From: Cellvibrionales bacterium UBA4495
Lineage (GTDB): Bacteria; Pseudomonadota; Gammaproteobacteria; Pseudomonadales; Porticoccaceae
Reading direction: 5' to 3'
NCBI GenBank assembly: GCA_002388905.1
Contig: DGNJ01000095.1
Location: forward strand, 306-20,316
Length of the DNA: 20,011 bases
Part shown: one piece after another, positions 8,452 through 15,494 of the stretch
Layout: every line of letters begins with the position of its first letter
Numbering within the stretch: position 1 is the stretch's first letter
Notes under the pieces: generated by a model
The model's input: the letters and a program-made list of their open reading frames with translations, nothing else
Database searches by the model: none
Told to the model about the DNA's origin: nothing
Translations under genes and position numbers: made by a program

Positions 8452-9450
8452 TCAGCCCGCGCTGAAAAGCTTGGCCCGCACGGTTTCCCGGTACTTGCCG
8501 GGGGTGGTCTGGAAATGTCGCTGGAAAAGCCGGGTGAAGTAGGCGATATCCTGGTAGCCGCTCAAAGCCGCCACTTCCTGAATGCTCAGGTTGGTTTTCT
8601 GGAGCAGGTCCCGGGCGTTCTTGAGACGCAGTTCCTGCAGGTAGGCGATGGGTGTGGTGCCCAGCGCGGCCTTGAAACGGCGGCCTAGGGTGCGCACGCT
8701 CATGTCGAACTGCCGGGCCAGTTGGGGAATCGACACCTTGCGGGCGAAATTATCCTGCAACCAGATTTGAGCCTGGAGTATATCCTCGTCGGGATGGAAC
8801 TCCACCTGCTCGGCAAAGTAGCGGCCGGGTTCGAACGTGCCCCGGATTTCGTGGAAAAAATTTCTTTCGACATTGTTGGCGACCGGCCGGCCGAACCATC
8901 GGTAGATAATGTGAACCATCAGTTCCGCCAATGTATTGACGCTGGCGGCGCAGTAGAGGCTGCCTGCCTGGGTAATGAAGTATTGCCGTTTCAGGTCGAC
9001 AAGGGGGTAATCCTTCTGGAACTGGTCGAAATAGTGCCAGTGGGTGGTGGCGGGCTTGCCGTCCAGCAGGCCGGCGGCGGCGGGAAAGCAGACGCCGGTC
9101 CCCACGGCGGTGATGATGGCGCCGCCGCGATGCTGCCGGCGCAGCCAGTCGCGGTGGTCGGGGTTGCGGCGGATCGCCCGGCGGGGATTGCGCCACTGGC
9201 CCGGTACGTGCACCAGGTCCAGCTGCGGCGCTGTTTCCATGGCGGTCGAGGGTGTCAGTCTGAAACCGGAGGCGGAATCGACGGGCGTGGCTCCCCGGCT
9301 CAGGGTCATGATATCGAGGGCCGGCGCCTCTGCCCGGAGTCCCTGTGCAGTCGCTTCCGCCGTGCGCAGCATCTCGATGGGCAGGGTGGCGCTTGTTGAA
9401 AGCAGGTTGTCGCAAAGCAGGATGCCCACCCGCTTGATAGAGGTGTTCAT
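8452..9450 (-). CDS. GlxA-type transcriptional regulator (DJ-1/PfpI-like domain plus AraC DNA-binding domain)
   Basis: The 332-residue protein joins an N-terminal DJ-1/PfpI-like domain (about 7-175) to a C-terminal AraC double helix-turn-helix (about 223-325). The second part is clear: IPQLARQFDMSVRTLGRRFK, then IQEVAALSGYQDIAYFTRLFQRHF and the TTPGKYR end. In related regulators the first domain binds a small molecule. The nucleophile elbow, usually a CTG triplet, reads VGTGVCF (116-122), so the usual cysteine is Gly118 and the domain should bind rather than catalyse. The gene is divergent from fabY across a 169-base gap. AraC-type regulators of this class often control the divergent neighbour or themselves, which makes fabY a candidate target, although the effector is unknown. 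Confidence 0.88.
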   Translation of the reverse strand: MNTSIKRVGILLCDNLLSTSATLPIEMLRTAEATAQGLRAEAPALDIMTLSRGATPVDSASGFRLTPSTAMETAPQLDLVHVPGQWRNPRRAIRRNPDHRDWLRRQHRGGAIITAVGTGVCFPAAAGLLDGKPATTHWHYFDQFQKDYPLVDLKRQYFITQAGSLYCAASVNTLAELMVHIIYRWFGRPVANNVERNFFHEIRGTFEPGRYFAEQVEFHPDEDILQAQIWLQDNFARKVSIPQLARQFDMSVRTLGRRFKAALGTTPIAYLQELRLKNARDLLQKTNLSIQEVAALSGYQDIAYFTRLFQRHFQTTPGKYRETVRAKLFSAG

Positions 9451-9527
9451 GGGTCGCTGCCCTGATTTGGTGCCGGATAGGCGGGTATCAAGAAGCCATC
9501 CGCTTCAGCATCCCGGCAGGTGGCCGA

Positions 9528-9556
9528 ATAATTAAAATATATGGCTGAATTGCCAA
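9528..9556 (-). promoter_or_regulatory. Putative sigma-70 promoter of the GlxA-type regulator
   Basis: On the minus strand TTGGCA (9551-9556, five of six consensus bases) lies 17 bases before AATTAT (9528-9533, four of six), in an AT-rich pocket of otherwise GC-rich DNA. It points toward the regulator gene, about 78 bases upstream of its start. No equally good pair was found for fabY in the opposite direction. Confidence 0.35.
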
Positions 9557-9564
9557 TTATGCAA
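9550..9564. promoter_or_regulatory. Candidate operator dyad between the GlxA-type regulator and fabY
   Basis: TTGC, seven bases, GCAA forms a short symmetric site lying over the -35 element proposed for the regulator and about 56 bases before the fabY start. It could serve autoregulation or fabY control. Short dyads of this kind also arise by chance. Confidence 0.25.
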
Positions 9565-9619
9565 CCCCCGCCTCTCCCATAGACTGGCTCGTCATGGACA
9601 AACCATAAGGGACGGGAGC

Positions 9620-11464
9620 ATGACAGCACTACCGGTCATAGTCGGTTACGGCGGCATCAATGCCGCCGGACGAAGCTCGTTCGATCAGGGCTATCGGCGC
9701 ATGGTCCTGGAAAGCCTGTCGGCCGCCGACCGGGACAAGACCCTGTCCGGCCTGGCTGCGCTGATGAACCTGGAAGGGGAATCCGCGGGGCTTGCGGAGC
9801 GCGTAACCCTGGGTACCCTGATCCGCCGGATCGAGGACAGCGCGTTCGATCCCGATGCGGCGCCCTGGAACAGTGCCCTGTCCGTATCGGCCGCGGACGG
9901 CGGCATGTCTTTCCGCCTACGACGGCGCAACCTGCCGGAGACGCTCCCCGACAACTGGCAGGTCCGTGAGCTGGATGGCGGCAAGGTGGAAGTGACCATT
10001 CACGGCCAGCAACGCATGTACGTGCCCGATTGCAAACCCTTTCCCGTCAAGGCCGCCGGCCAGCTGCCCACCGGCTTCGATCCGGGCGCCCTGTACAACT
10101 CCCGCTCCCAGCCCCGGGGCCTGCACATGGCGGTAATGGGTGCTTCCGATGCTCTCAACGCCATGGGTATCGACTGGCAGCACATCTGTCAGCAGGTGCG
10201 CCCCGATCAGGTGGGCATGTACGCCAGCAGCATTTTCGGCCAGTTGAGCGAGGAAGGGCTGGGCGGCATGCTCAAGGCCCGCTGGCTGGGTGCCCGGCCC
10301 ACTTCCAAGCAGGTGCCCATGGGCCTCAATACCATGCCCGCGGACTTCATCAACGCCTATGTCTTGGGCAGCATCGGCCACACCGAGGCCGTTGCCGGCG
10401 CCTGCGCCACCTACCTGTACAATTTGCATGCGGCGGTCAGGGACATTACCGCCGGGCGGCGGCGGGTCGCCATTGTCGGCACCAGCGAAGCCCCGGTGAC
10501 GGTGGAGCTCCTGGAGGGTTTCATGAACATGAGTGCTCTGGCCACCGACGAGGCCATGGCCAGGCTCGATGGTATCGACAATCCCGATCCCCGCCGCTAC
10601 AGCCGCCCTTTCTGCGGCAATGCCGGCTTTGTCATGGGAGAATCGAGCCAGTACACCATCCTCATGGACGACAGCCTTGCCGTGTCGCTGGGCGCGGATA
10701 TCCACGGCGCCGTGCCCGCTGTCCATATCAATGCCGACGGCATCAAGAAATCCATTTCCAGTCCGGGACCCGGCAATTACCTCACCTTTGCCAGATCCGT
10801 GGCCCTGGCCCGGTCCATACTGGGGTCCGAGGCGGTGCAGCGTCATAGTCTGGTCATGGCCCATGGCTCCAGTACGCCCCAGAACAGGGTGACGGAATCC
10901 CGGATTTTTGACCGGGTGGCCGAAGCCTTCGATATTACCGACTGGCCGGTTTGCGCCGTCAAAGCCTACCTCGGCCATACCATGGCCAGTGCCAGCGGCG
11001 ACCAGCTGGTGGCCGCCATTGGTGCCATGCGTCACGGCCTGGTACCGGGCATCAAGACCGCCGACCGCCTCGCCGACGATATTTACGGCGACCGCCTGGC
11101 GATTCCCCTGGGCGACCTGGATCGGCGCGACCGCTCTCTGGAGGCCGCCTTCATCAACGCCAAGGGCTTCGGCGGCAACAATGCCACCGGGGTGCTGCTC
11201 TCGCCGGCGCGAACCGAAGCCATGCTCGAGCGCCGCCACAGCCATGTCTGGCGCGAGTACTGCGCCCGCCGGGAACATACCCGGGACACCGCCCTGACTT
11301 ACGAAACAGCGGCGGACCGGGGCGATTTGCGCGTCAACTACCGTTTCGGCGACGGCCTGATCGATGAAGACAGCGTGACAATCGGCCGGGACAAAGTCGA
11401 GGTGCCGGGCTTTGGTCACCCCTTGTCTCTGGATCTGCCCAATCCCTACGACGATATGTGCTGA
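9620..11464 (+). CDS. fabY: Beta-ketoacyl-ACP synthase, FabY-like (initiating condensing enzyme)
   Basis: The 614-residue product resembles FabY of Pseudomonas aeruginosa, which condenses acetyl-CoA with malonyl-ACP to begin fatty-acid synthesis in place of FabH. The shared opening (VIVGYGGINAAGRSSF) and middle (GLNTMPADFINAYVLGS) are distinctive for this long branch of thiolase-fold synthases. The active-site triad is visible as Cys262 in GACATYLYN, His415 in AHGSSTP and His453 in YLGHTMASASGD, with a GFGGNNA loop at 516-522. It is a cytoplasmic enzyme. The ATG follows AAGGGACGGGAG, a strong ribosome site. A GlxA-type regulator is divergent upstream. An AT-rich hairpin lies just after the stop, and speA begins 163 bases later on the same strand. 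The C-terminal region after about 535 is less conserved by eye. Confidence 0.9.
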   Translation: MTALPVIVGYGGINAAGRSSFDQGYRRMVLESLSAADRDKTLSGLAALMNLEGESAGLAERVTLGTLIRRIEDSAFDPDAAPWNSALSVSAADGGMSFRLRRRNLPETLPDNWQVRELDGGKVEVTIHGQQRMYVPDCKPFPVKAAGQLPTGFDPGALYNSRSQPRGLHMAVMGASDALNAMGIDWQHICQQVRPDQVGMYASSIFGQLSEEGLGGMLKARWLGARPTSKQVPMGLNTMPADFINAYVLGSIGHTEAVAGACATYLYNLHAAVRDITAGRRRVAIVGTSEAPVTVELLEGFMNMSALATDEAMARLDGIDNPDPRRYSRPFCGNAGFVMGESSQYTILMDDSLAVSLGADIHGAVPAVHINADGIKKSISSPGPGNYLTFARSVALARSILGSEAVQRHSLVMAHGSSTPQNRVTESRIFDRVAEAFDITDWPVCAVKAYLGHTMASASGDQLVAAIGAMRHGLVPGIKTADRLADDIYGDRLAIPLGDLDRRDRSLEAAFINAKGFGGNNATGVLLSPARTEAMLERRHSHVWREYCARREHTRDTALTYETAADRGDLRVNYRFGDGLIDEDSVTIGRDKVEVPGFGHPLSLDLPNPYDDMC

Positions 11465-11475
11465 CGGTCCCGGCC

Positions 11476-11500
11476 GATAAAAACCCTTTTATCTGTTTTT
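11476..11500 (+). terminator. Possible weak terminator after fabY
   Basis: GATAAAA (11476-11482), a four-base loop and TTTTATC (11487-11493) form a perfect 7-base stem followed by TGTTTTT. The T-run suits an intrinsic terminator, but the stem has only one G-C pair, so it is at best weak and could let transcription reach speA. Confidence 0.3.
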
Positions 11501-11613
11501 GGAAACAGCGAAAATAGCGCTCTCTCGATCGCTGCTCCGGCGCCGGGCGGTGTCCTTGACCCGGGCCCGGTCGCGTTCCGGCGGTGATCTGTCTTTCAGC
11601 ACGCACAGCGCAT

Positions 11614-11630
11614 TAAGGACAACGTCATTG
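11614..11630 (+). promoter_or_regulatory. Ribosome binding site that sets a TTG start for speA
   Basis: TAAGGA at 11614-11619 lies eight bases before TTG 11628-11630, which is in frame with speA and gives an N-terminus (MTDSAVDDNW) of normal family length. No ATG or GTG in this frame lies close to a comparable site. Confidence 0.65.
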
Positions 11631-13547
11631 ACTGATTCGGCCGTTGACGACAACTGGACCTCCGAGGAATCGGCGGACTACTACGCGATTCGCGAATGGG
11701 GTGCGGGACTTTTCGATGTCTCGCCCCAGGGGGAGGTCACGGTAACGGTTGCCGGCAAGGACAAAGCCACCGCGGTATCGTTGCTCGATATCGCCGAGGG
11801 TCTCCAGCAGCGGGACTTGGCCATGCCGGTACTGCTGCGGGTGGAAAATCACCTGGATGCCGCTATCTCGCAGATCAATGAAACCTTCGCCAATGCCATC
11901 GGGGTAACCGGCTACCGCGGGGTTTACCGGGGCGTGTTTCCCATCAAGGTCAACCAGCAAAGCCACATCATCGAGGAGATCGCCCGCTTCGGCGAGCGCT
12001 ATCACCATGGTCTCGAGGCGGGCAGCAAGGCGGAGCTGCTGGTGGCCATGTCCACCCTGCGGGACCGGGAAAGCCTCATTGTCTGTAACGGTTACAAGGA
12101 TGCCGAGTTTATCGACCTGGGCCTGCGCGCCCGGCAGTTGGGCATGCCCTGTTTCTTCGTGGTGGAGACCCCCGAGGAAATGTCCCTGATCATCGAGCGC
12201 AGCCAGCTGCTGGATGTGGAGCCCCTGATAGGCGTGCGCCTGAAACTGGGCACCAAGGTGGACGGTCACTGGAGCGAGGACAGCGGCGACCGCAGCCTGT
12301 TCGGCCTTAACACCCAGCAACTGATCGAGGCGGTGGACCGGCTCAAGGGCGCGGGCATGCTCCACTGCCTGCGCCTGTTGCACTTCCACCTGGGCTCCCA
12401 GATTCCCAATATCCAGAATATCCGGGCCGGCATTCTCGAGGCCTGCCGCTACTACATCGACCTGATCGAGGAAGGGGCGCCCCTGGGATACCTGGACCTG
12501 GGCGGGGGCCTGGCGGTGGATTACGACGGCTCCCGGGGCGGCAGCATGCAGAGTCGCAACTACACCCTGGAGGAATACTGCGTCGACGTGGTGGAGGCCA
12601 TTCAGGAGTGCCTCGATCCGGAACAGGTCCCCCACCCGACCATCATCACCGAGTCGGGTCGGGCCACCGTGGCCTACACCTCGGTGCTGCTTTTCAACAT
12701 TCTCAACGTCAGCGATTTCGAGCCGGTCAGCCTGCCGGAAAAGCTGCCGGAGGGTGCACCCGAGCAGGTTCGCAACCTGGCCGCGCTATTCGACAACATC
12801 TCCCTGAAAAACCTCCAGGAGTGCTACAACGACGCCGTCTATTACCGGGAATCCCTGCGCGAACACTTTCGCCGGGGCGAGGTCAACCTGCGCATGCGCT
12901 CCGTGGGGGAAAACCTGTGCCTGGCGGTACTCCAGAAAATTTCCAGATTGATCCCCGAGCTGGATCGGGTGCCGGTTCGCCTCGAGAATCTCACCGAGCA
13001 ACTGGCGGATATCTACTACGGCAATTTCAGCGTCTTCCAGTCCCTGCCGGATTTCTGGGCCATCGGCCAGAGCTTCCCGGTGATGCCCATTCACCGGCTC
13101 AATGAACGTCCCACCCGGGAGGCGGTGATCGCCGATCTGACCTGCGATTGCGACGGTAAAATCGACCGGTTCGCCCACCCGGAAGGTGAGAAGCGCACCC
13201 TGCTGCTGCATCCTCTCGAGAAAGACCGGGAGTATCTGCTGGCGGTCTTCCTCGTCGGTGCGTATCAGGAGACCCTGGGGGACCTGCACAATCTGTTCGG
13301 CGATACCAATGTTGCCAGTGTCCGCATCAATGGTGACGGCAACTTCGATTTCGTCCACGAACTGCACGGCGATACCATTGCCGATGTGCTCAGCTATGTG
13401 GAATACGAGCCGGATTACCTGTTCCGGCGCTTCCGGGAGACGGCGGAGGACGCGGTCCGCGACGGCCGGATCTCGGTGGCCGAACGCCAGAAGATGCTCG
13501 GCGCTTTCAACGAGAGCCTGCGCGGCTACACTTACTTCGAACGCTAA
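11628..13547 (+). CDS. speA: Biosynthetic arginine decarboxylase
   Basis: SpeA removes CO2 from arginine to give agmatine, the entry to polyamines. The TTG start gives 639 residues, near the usual 630-660. The fold-III pyridoxal-phosphate barrel shows Lys107 in FPIKVNQ, then GLEAGSKAEL, LLHFHLGSQ (251-258), the phosphate loop LGGGLAVDYDGSR (291-303) and ITESGRA. The C-terminal domain supplies the second half of the dimer active site through LTCDCDGKID (Cys506), followed by AYQETLGDLHNLFGDT and the closing GYTYFER. The frame stays open for 43 more codons upstream (from a TTG at 11499), coding an arginine-rich stretch with no good ribosome site. A dehydrogenase of the carboxynorspermidine type follows 27 bases later and is almost surely in the same transcript. 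Confidence 0.95.
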   Translation: MTDSAVDDNWTSEESADYYAIREWGAGLFDVSPQGEVTVTVAGKDKATAVSLLDIAEGLQQRDLAMPVLLRVENHLDAAISQINETFANAIGVTGYRGVYRGVFPIKVNQQSHIIEEIARFGERYHHGLEAGSKAELLVAMSTLRDRESLIVCNGYKDAEFIDLGLRARQLGMPCFFVVETPEEMSLIIERSQLLDVEPLIGVRLKLGTKVDGHWSEDSGDRSLFGLNTQQLIEAVDRLKGAGMLHCLRLLHFHLGSQIPNIQNIRAGILEACRYYIDLIEEGAPLGYLDLGGGLAVDYDGSRGGSMQSRNYTLEEYCVDVVEAIQECLDPEQVPHPTIITESGRATVAYTSVLLFNILNVSDFEPVSLPEKLPEGAPEQVRNLAALFDNISLKNLQECYNDAVYYRESLREHFRRGEVNLRMRSVGENLCLAVLQKISRLIPELDRVPVRLENLTEQLADIYYGNFSVFQSLPDFWAIGQSFPVMPIHRLNERPTREAVIADLTCDCDGKIDRFAHPEGEKRTLLLHPLEKDREYLLAVFLVGAYQETLGDLHNLFGDTNVASVRINGDGNFDFVHELHGDTIADVLSYVEYEPDYLFRRFRETAEDAVRDGRISVAERQKMLGAFNESLRGYTYFER

Positions 13548-13574
13548 ATCCTAAACCCGAGCGGGAGCTTAACC

Positions 13575-14771
13575 ATGTCCAAAGTGGTCATTATCGGCGC
13601 CGGCGGTGTCGGCGGCGTGGTCACCCACAAGTGCGCCCAGTTGCCGGATGTCTTTCAGGAGATCGTGCTGGCCAGCCGCACCGAATCCAAGTGCCGTGCC
13701 ATCGCCGAGCAGGTGCCCAGGGCCATTCGTACCGCGCCCATCGATGCCGACAATGTACCCGAACTCTCCGCCTTTCTCGCCTCGGAGAAGCCTGATCTGG
13801 TGATCAACGTGGCTCTGCCCTACCAGGACCTGCACATCATGGACGCCTGCCTCAATGCCGGCGTCCATTACCTGGATACCGCCAACTACGAACCGCCGGA
13901 TACCGCCAGGTTCGAATACAGTTGGCAGTGGGCCTACCGGGAGAAGTTTGAAAAAGCCGGTCTCACGGCCCTTCTTGGTTCCGGCTTCGATCCCGGCGCC
14001 ACCAACGTCTTTACCGCCTACCTGGCCAGGCACTATTTCGACGAGATCCATACCCTCGATATCATCGACGTCAATGGCGGCGAGCACGGCTATCCCTTTG
14101 CGACCAATTTCAATCCGGAGATCAATATCCGGGAAGTCACCGCCGAATGCCGGCATTGGGAAGACGGCCGGTTTGTTGCCACCCCGGCCATGTCCACAAG
14201 GCAATCCTTCGCCTGTCCGGAGGGCGTGGGCACATACAATATCTACCGCATGTATCACGAGGAACTGGAATCCCTGGCCCAGAACTTCCCCAGTCTCAAG
14301 AAGGCCCAGTTCTGGATGAGTTTCGGCGACAGTTACCTGAAACACCTCGAAGTGCTGCAGAACGTGGGCATGACCGGTATCGAGCCGGTGGCATTCGAGG
14401 GCCGGGAGATTGTCCCTATCCAGTTTCTGAAAGCCCTGCTGCCGGACCCCGCCACCCTGGGACCCCGCACCCGGGGAAAAACCTGCATCGGCTGCGTGGT
14501 CACCGGCGTCAAGGACGGCAAAGAGAAAACCGCCTATGTCTACAATATCAAGGATCATCAGGACTGTTATCAGGAGGTGAAGTCCCAGGCCATTTCCTAC
14601 ACCACCGGCGTTCCCGCCATGATCGGTGCCAAGCTGATACTGGAGGGGAAATGGCGGCGGCCGGGGGTCTGGAATATGGAGCAGATGGACCCGGATCCCT
14701 TCATGGAGGACATGAACAAACACGGGCTGCCCTGGACAGTGATTGAGGATCCTGGGTTCAATTTGCTTTAA
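13575..14771 (+). CDS. Carboxynorspermidine/carboxyspermidine synthase-type dehydrogenase (saccharopine dehydrogenase family)
   Basis: The 398-residue protein starts with a Rossmann nucleotide site (KVVIIGAGGVGG, 3-14) followed by ASRTESKC and the family segments VINVALPYQDLHIMDACLNAGVHYLDTANYE and GFDPGATNVFTAYL. These mark the carboxynorspermidine dehydrogenase branch. Such enzymes reductively join aspartate beta-semialdehyde to a diamine with NADPH, giving a carboxylated polyamine that NspC decarboxylates. GGGAG lies seven bases before the ATG. The position directly after speA, with nspC 720 bases away, fits polyamine synthesis. The acceptor could be diaminopropane, putrescine or agmatine; sequence alone does not decide. 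True saccharopine (lysine) dehydrogenase is less likely because of the neighbours. Confidence 0.85.
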   Translation: MSKVVIIGAGGVGGVVTHKCAQLPDVFQEIVLASRTESKCRAIAEQVPRAIRTAPIDADNVPELSAFLASEKPDLVINVALPYQDLHIMDACLNAGVHYLDTANYEPPDTARFEYSWQWAYREKFEKAGLTALLGSGFDPGATNVFTAYLARHYFDEIHTLDIIDVNGGEHGYPFATNFNPEINIREVTAECRHWEDGRFVATPAMSTRQSFACPEGVGTYNIYRMYHEELESLAQNFPSLKKAQFWMSFGDSYLKHLEVLQNVGMTGIEPVAFEGREIVPIQFLKALLPDPATLGPRTRGKTCIGCVVTGVKDGKEKTAYVYNIKDHQDCYQEVKSQAISYTTGVPAMIGAKLILEGKWRRPGVWNMEQMDPDPFMEDMNKHGLPWTVIEDPGFNLL

Positions 14772-14819
14772 CCAGCATCCTCAGGCGGGGAAGTGGGCGC
14801 TCACTATGTAGCGCTTTGG

Positions 14820-15290
14820 CTAGTGATAGCGATGCCCTGCCGGGGCTTTCTCCCCTTCCTCGTCGGGTAGCAGGAAATCGAGCTGCTTGAGCTCGCCGGC
14901 GAGCTGGGTCATGGCTTCCTGGGCGGTGGCGGTGAAGAGGGCGAACTGGGCCTCGGTCATGCCGGCGCCGGTCAGGAAGGTGGCACCGGCGATCAGTTGC
15001 GGCATGGCATCGTCGACCACGTCCGGAAACAACTTGAGGATCGGGTAGTTTGCGTTCAGGTGGCCAAGGTCCGCCGCAATGGGCAACAGGGCCGTGGGAC
15101 GGATAAGGTACTCGGTGCTGATCAGCAGGCCCCACTCCTCCACCAGCAGGCGGCTTTCCACCACGCCCTCCAGACCCTGGAGTTCACTCAGGTGCAGGCC
15201 GTGGCACTGCCCGCACAGGTAGTGATCGACGCCGGCGTTGTGCATCCAGCTTTTGATGGTTGCGGGGTCCAGGGGTGACTTTTCAATCAT
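14820..15290 (-). CDS. ybjN: YbjN domain-containing protein
   Basis: The 156-residue product aligns by eye along its whole length with E. coli YbjN (158 residues), with matching stretches such as CGQCHGLHLSELQGLEGVV, RPTALLPIAADLGHLNANYP and MTEAQFALF. YbjN is a cytoplasmic protein of the type III secretion chaperone-like fold; its overexpression in E. coli affects motility, biofilm and stress responses, but its molecular role is not settled. A Cys-x2-Cys pair near residues 26-29 is present, as in E. coli. The gene runs opposite to the flanking polyamine genes and separates the dehydrogenase from its decarboxylase. It converges on the dehydrogenase gene with 48 bases between; a 5-base stem (GCGCT/AGCGC, 14797-14814) followed by TTT there is too weak to call a terminator. 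Confidence 0.88.
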   Translation of the reverse strand: MIEKSPLDPATIKSWMHNAGVDHYLCGQCHGLHLSELQGLEGVVESRLLVEEWGLLISTEYLIRPTALLPIAADLGHLNANYPILKLFPDVVDDAMPQLIAGATFLTGAGMTEAQFALFTATAQEAMTQLAGELKQLDFLLPDEEGEKAPAGHRYH

Positions 15291-15330
15291 GGTGGCGATC
15301 CGTTTGGGGTGCTGACGATTCAGGCCGCGA

Positions 15331-15359
15331 ATTTTACGCCTTTAGCGACCGCGGCCCAA
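15331..15359 (-). promoter_or_regulatory. Putative ybjN promoter with overlapping dyad
   Basis: On the minus strand TTGGGC (15354-15359) is 17 bases from TAAAAT (15331-15336), about 41 bases before the ybjN start. A 7-base inverted repeat, GGCCGCG (15323-15329) and CGCGGCC (15350-15356), brackets the -10 and touches the -35, so a regulator bound there would block the promoter. The symmetry is exact but GC-rich. Confidence 0.4.
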
Positions 15360-15408
15360 ATCTATTTGTGGCTAACTGCTATTTGCTTTAGCGGCGCAAT
15401 GAGCCGTC

Positions 15409-15414
15409 TATAAT
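15409..15414 (+). promoter_or_regulatory. Consensus -10 element (TATAAT) ahead of nspC
   Basis: A perfect TATAAT sits in the divergent ybjN-nspC region; the best -35 at 16 bases is a poor TTTAGC (15387-15392). Transcription would begin near 15421 and leave a leader of about 70 bases. The element overlaps the ATG at 15413, which therefore cannot be the translation start, so a shorter nspC reading is needed. Confidence 0.5.
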
Positions 15415-15437
15415 GGCGGCGCTATTGCAGGGAGAGG

Positions 15438-15457
15438 TTGTCCACGGAGAGGACAAT
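15438..15457 (+). promoter_or_regulatory. Leader hairpin holding the ribosome site of the nspC leader ORF
   Basis: TTGTCC (15438-15443) pairs exactly with GGACAA (15451-15456) around a seven-base loop, ACGGAGA; a G-U pair extends it to 15457. The loop and 3' arm contain the GGAGAGG ribosome site (15446-15452) and the A of the leader ATG. A second GGAGAGG at 15431-15437, fifteen bases earlier, is left free. Confidence 0.35.
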
Positions 15458-15494
15458 GGCTTCCATCCAATCGACAGCAGAGGTTTCCGTTTGA
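15456..15494 (+). CDS. Putative 12-residue leader peptide overlapping the nspC start
   Basis: An ATG at 15456, three bases after GGAGAGG, opens a short frame encoding MASIQSTAEVSV and ending at TGA 15492-15494. That TGA overlaps the TTG start of nspC as TTGA. A ribosome ending here would be placed to restart on nspC, the usual geometry of translational coupling. The ribosome site is better than the one directly before the nspC TTG (AGAGG at 15479-15483). There is no family to compare, so the support is layout only. It may instead be a chance frame. Confidence 0.4.
   Translation: MASIQSTAEVSV

Noticed and set aside
9594..9608. A four-codon frame (MDKP) just before fabY
   Set aside because: It has no ribosome site of its own and is too short to support; the fabY start has a strong site of its own.
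9917..11419. A 500-codon open frame antisense to fabY
   Set aside because: It mirrors the codon bias of a clearly real gene, is rich in Gly, His and Ala without motifs, and has no ribosome site of note. Similar long antisense frames lie over serA (136-1113), speA (11625-12635), the carboxynorspermidine-type dehydrogenase (13569-14723) and nspC (15422-16747).
14761..15390. ATTTGCTTTA repeated at 14761 and 15381
   Set aside because: A 10-base match, one copy within the end of a coding frame, with no other shared sequence; likely coincidence and not mobile-element ends.
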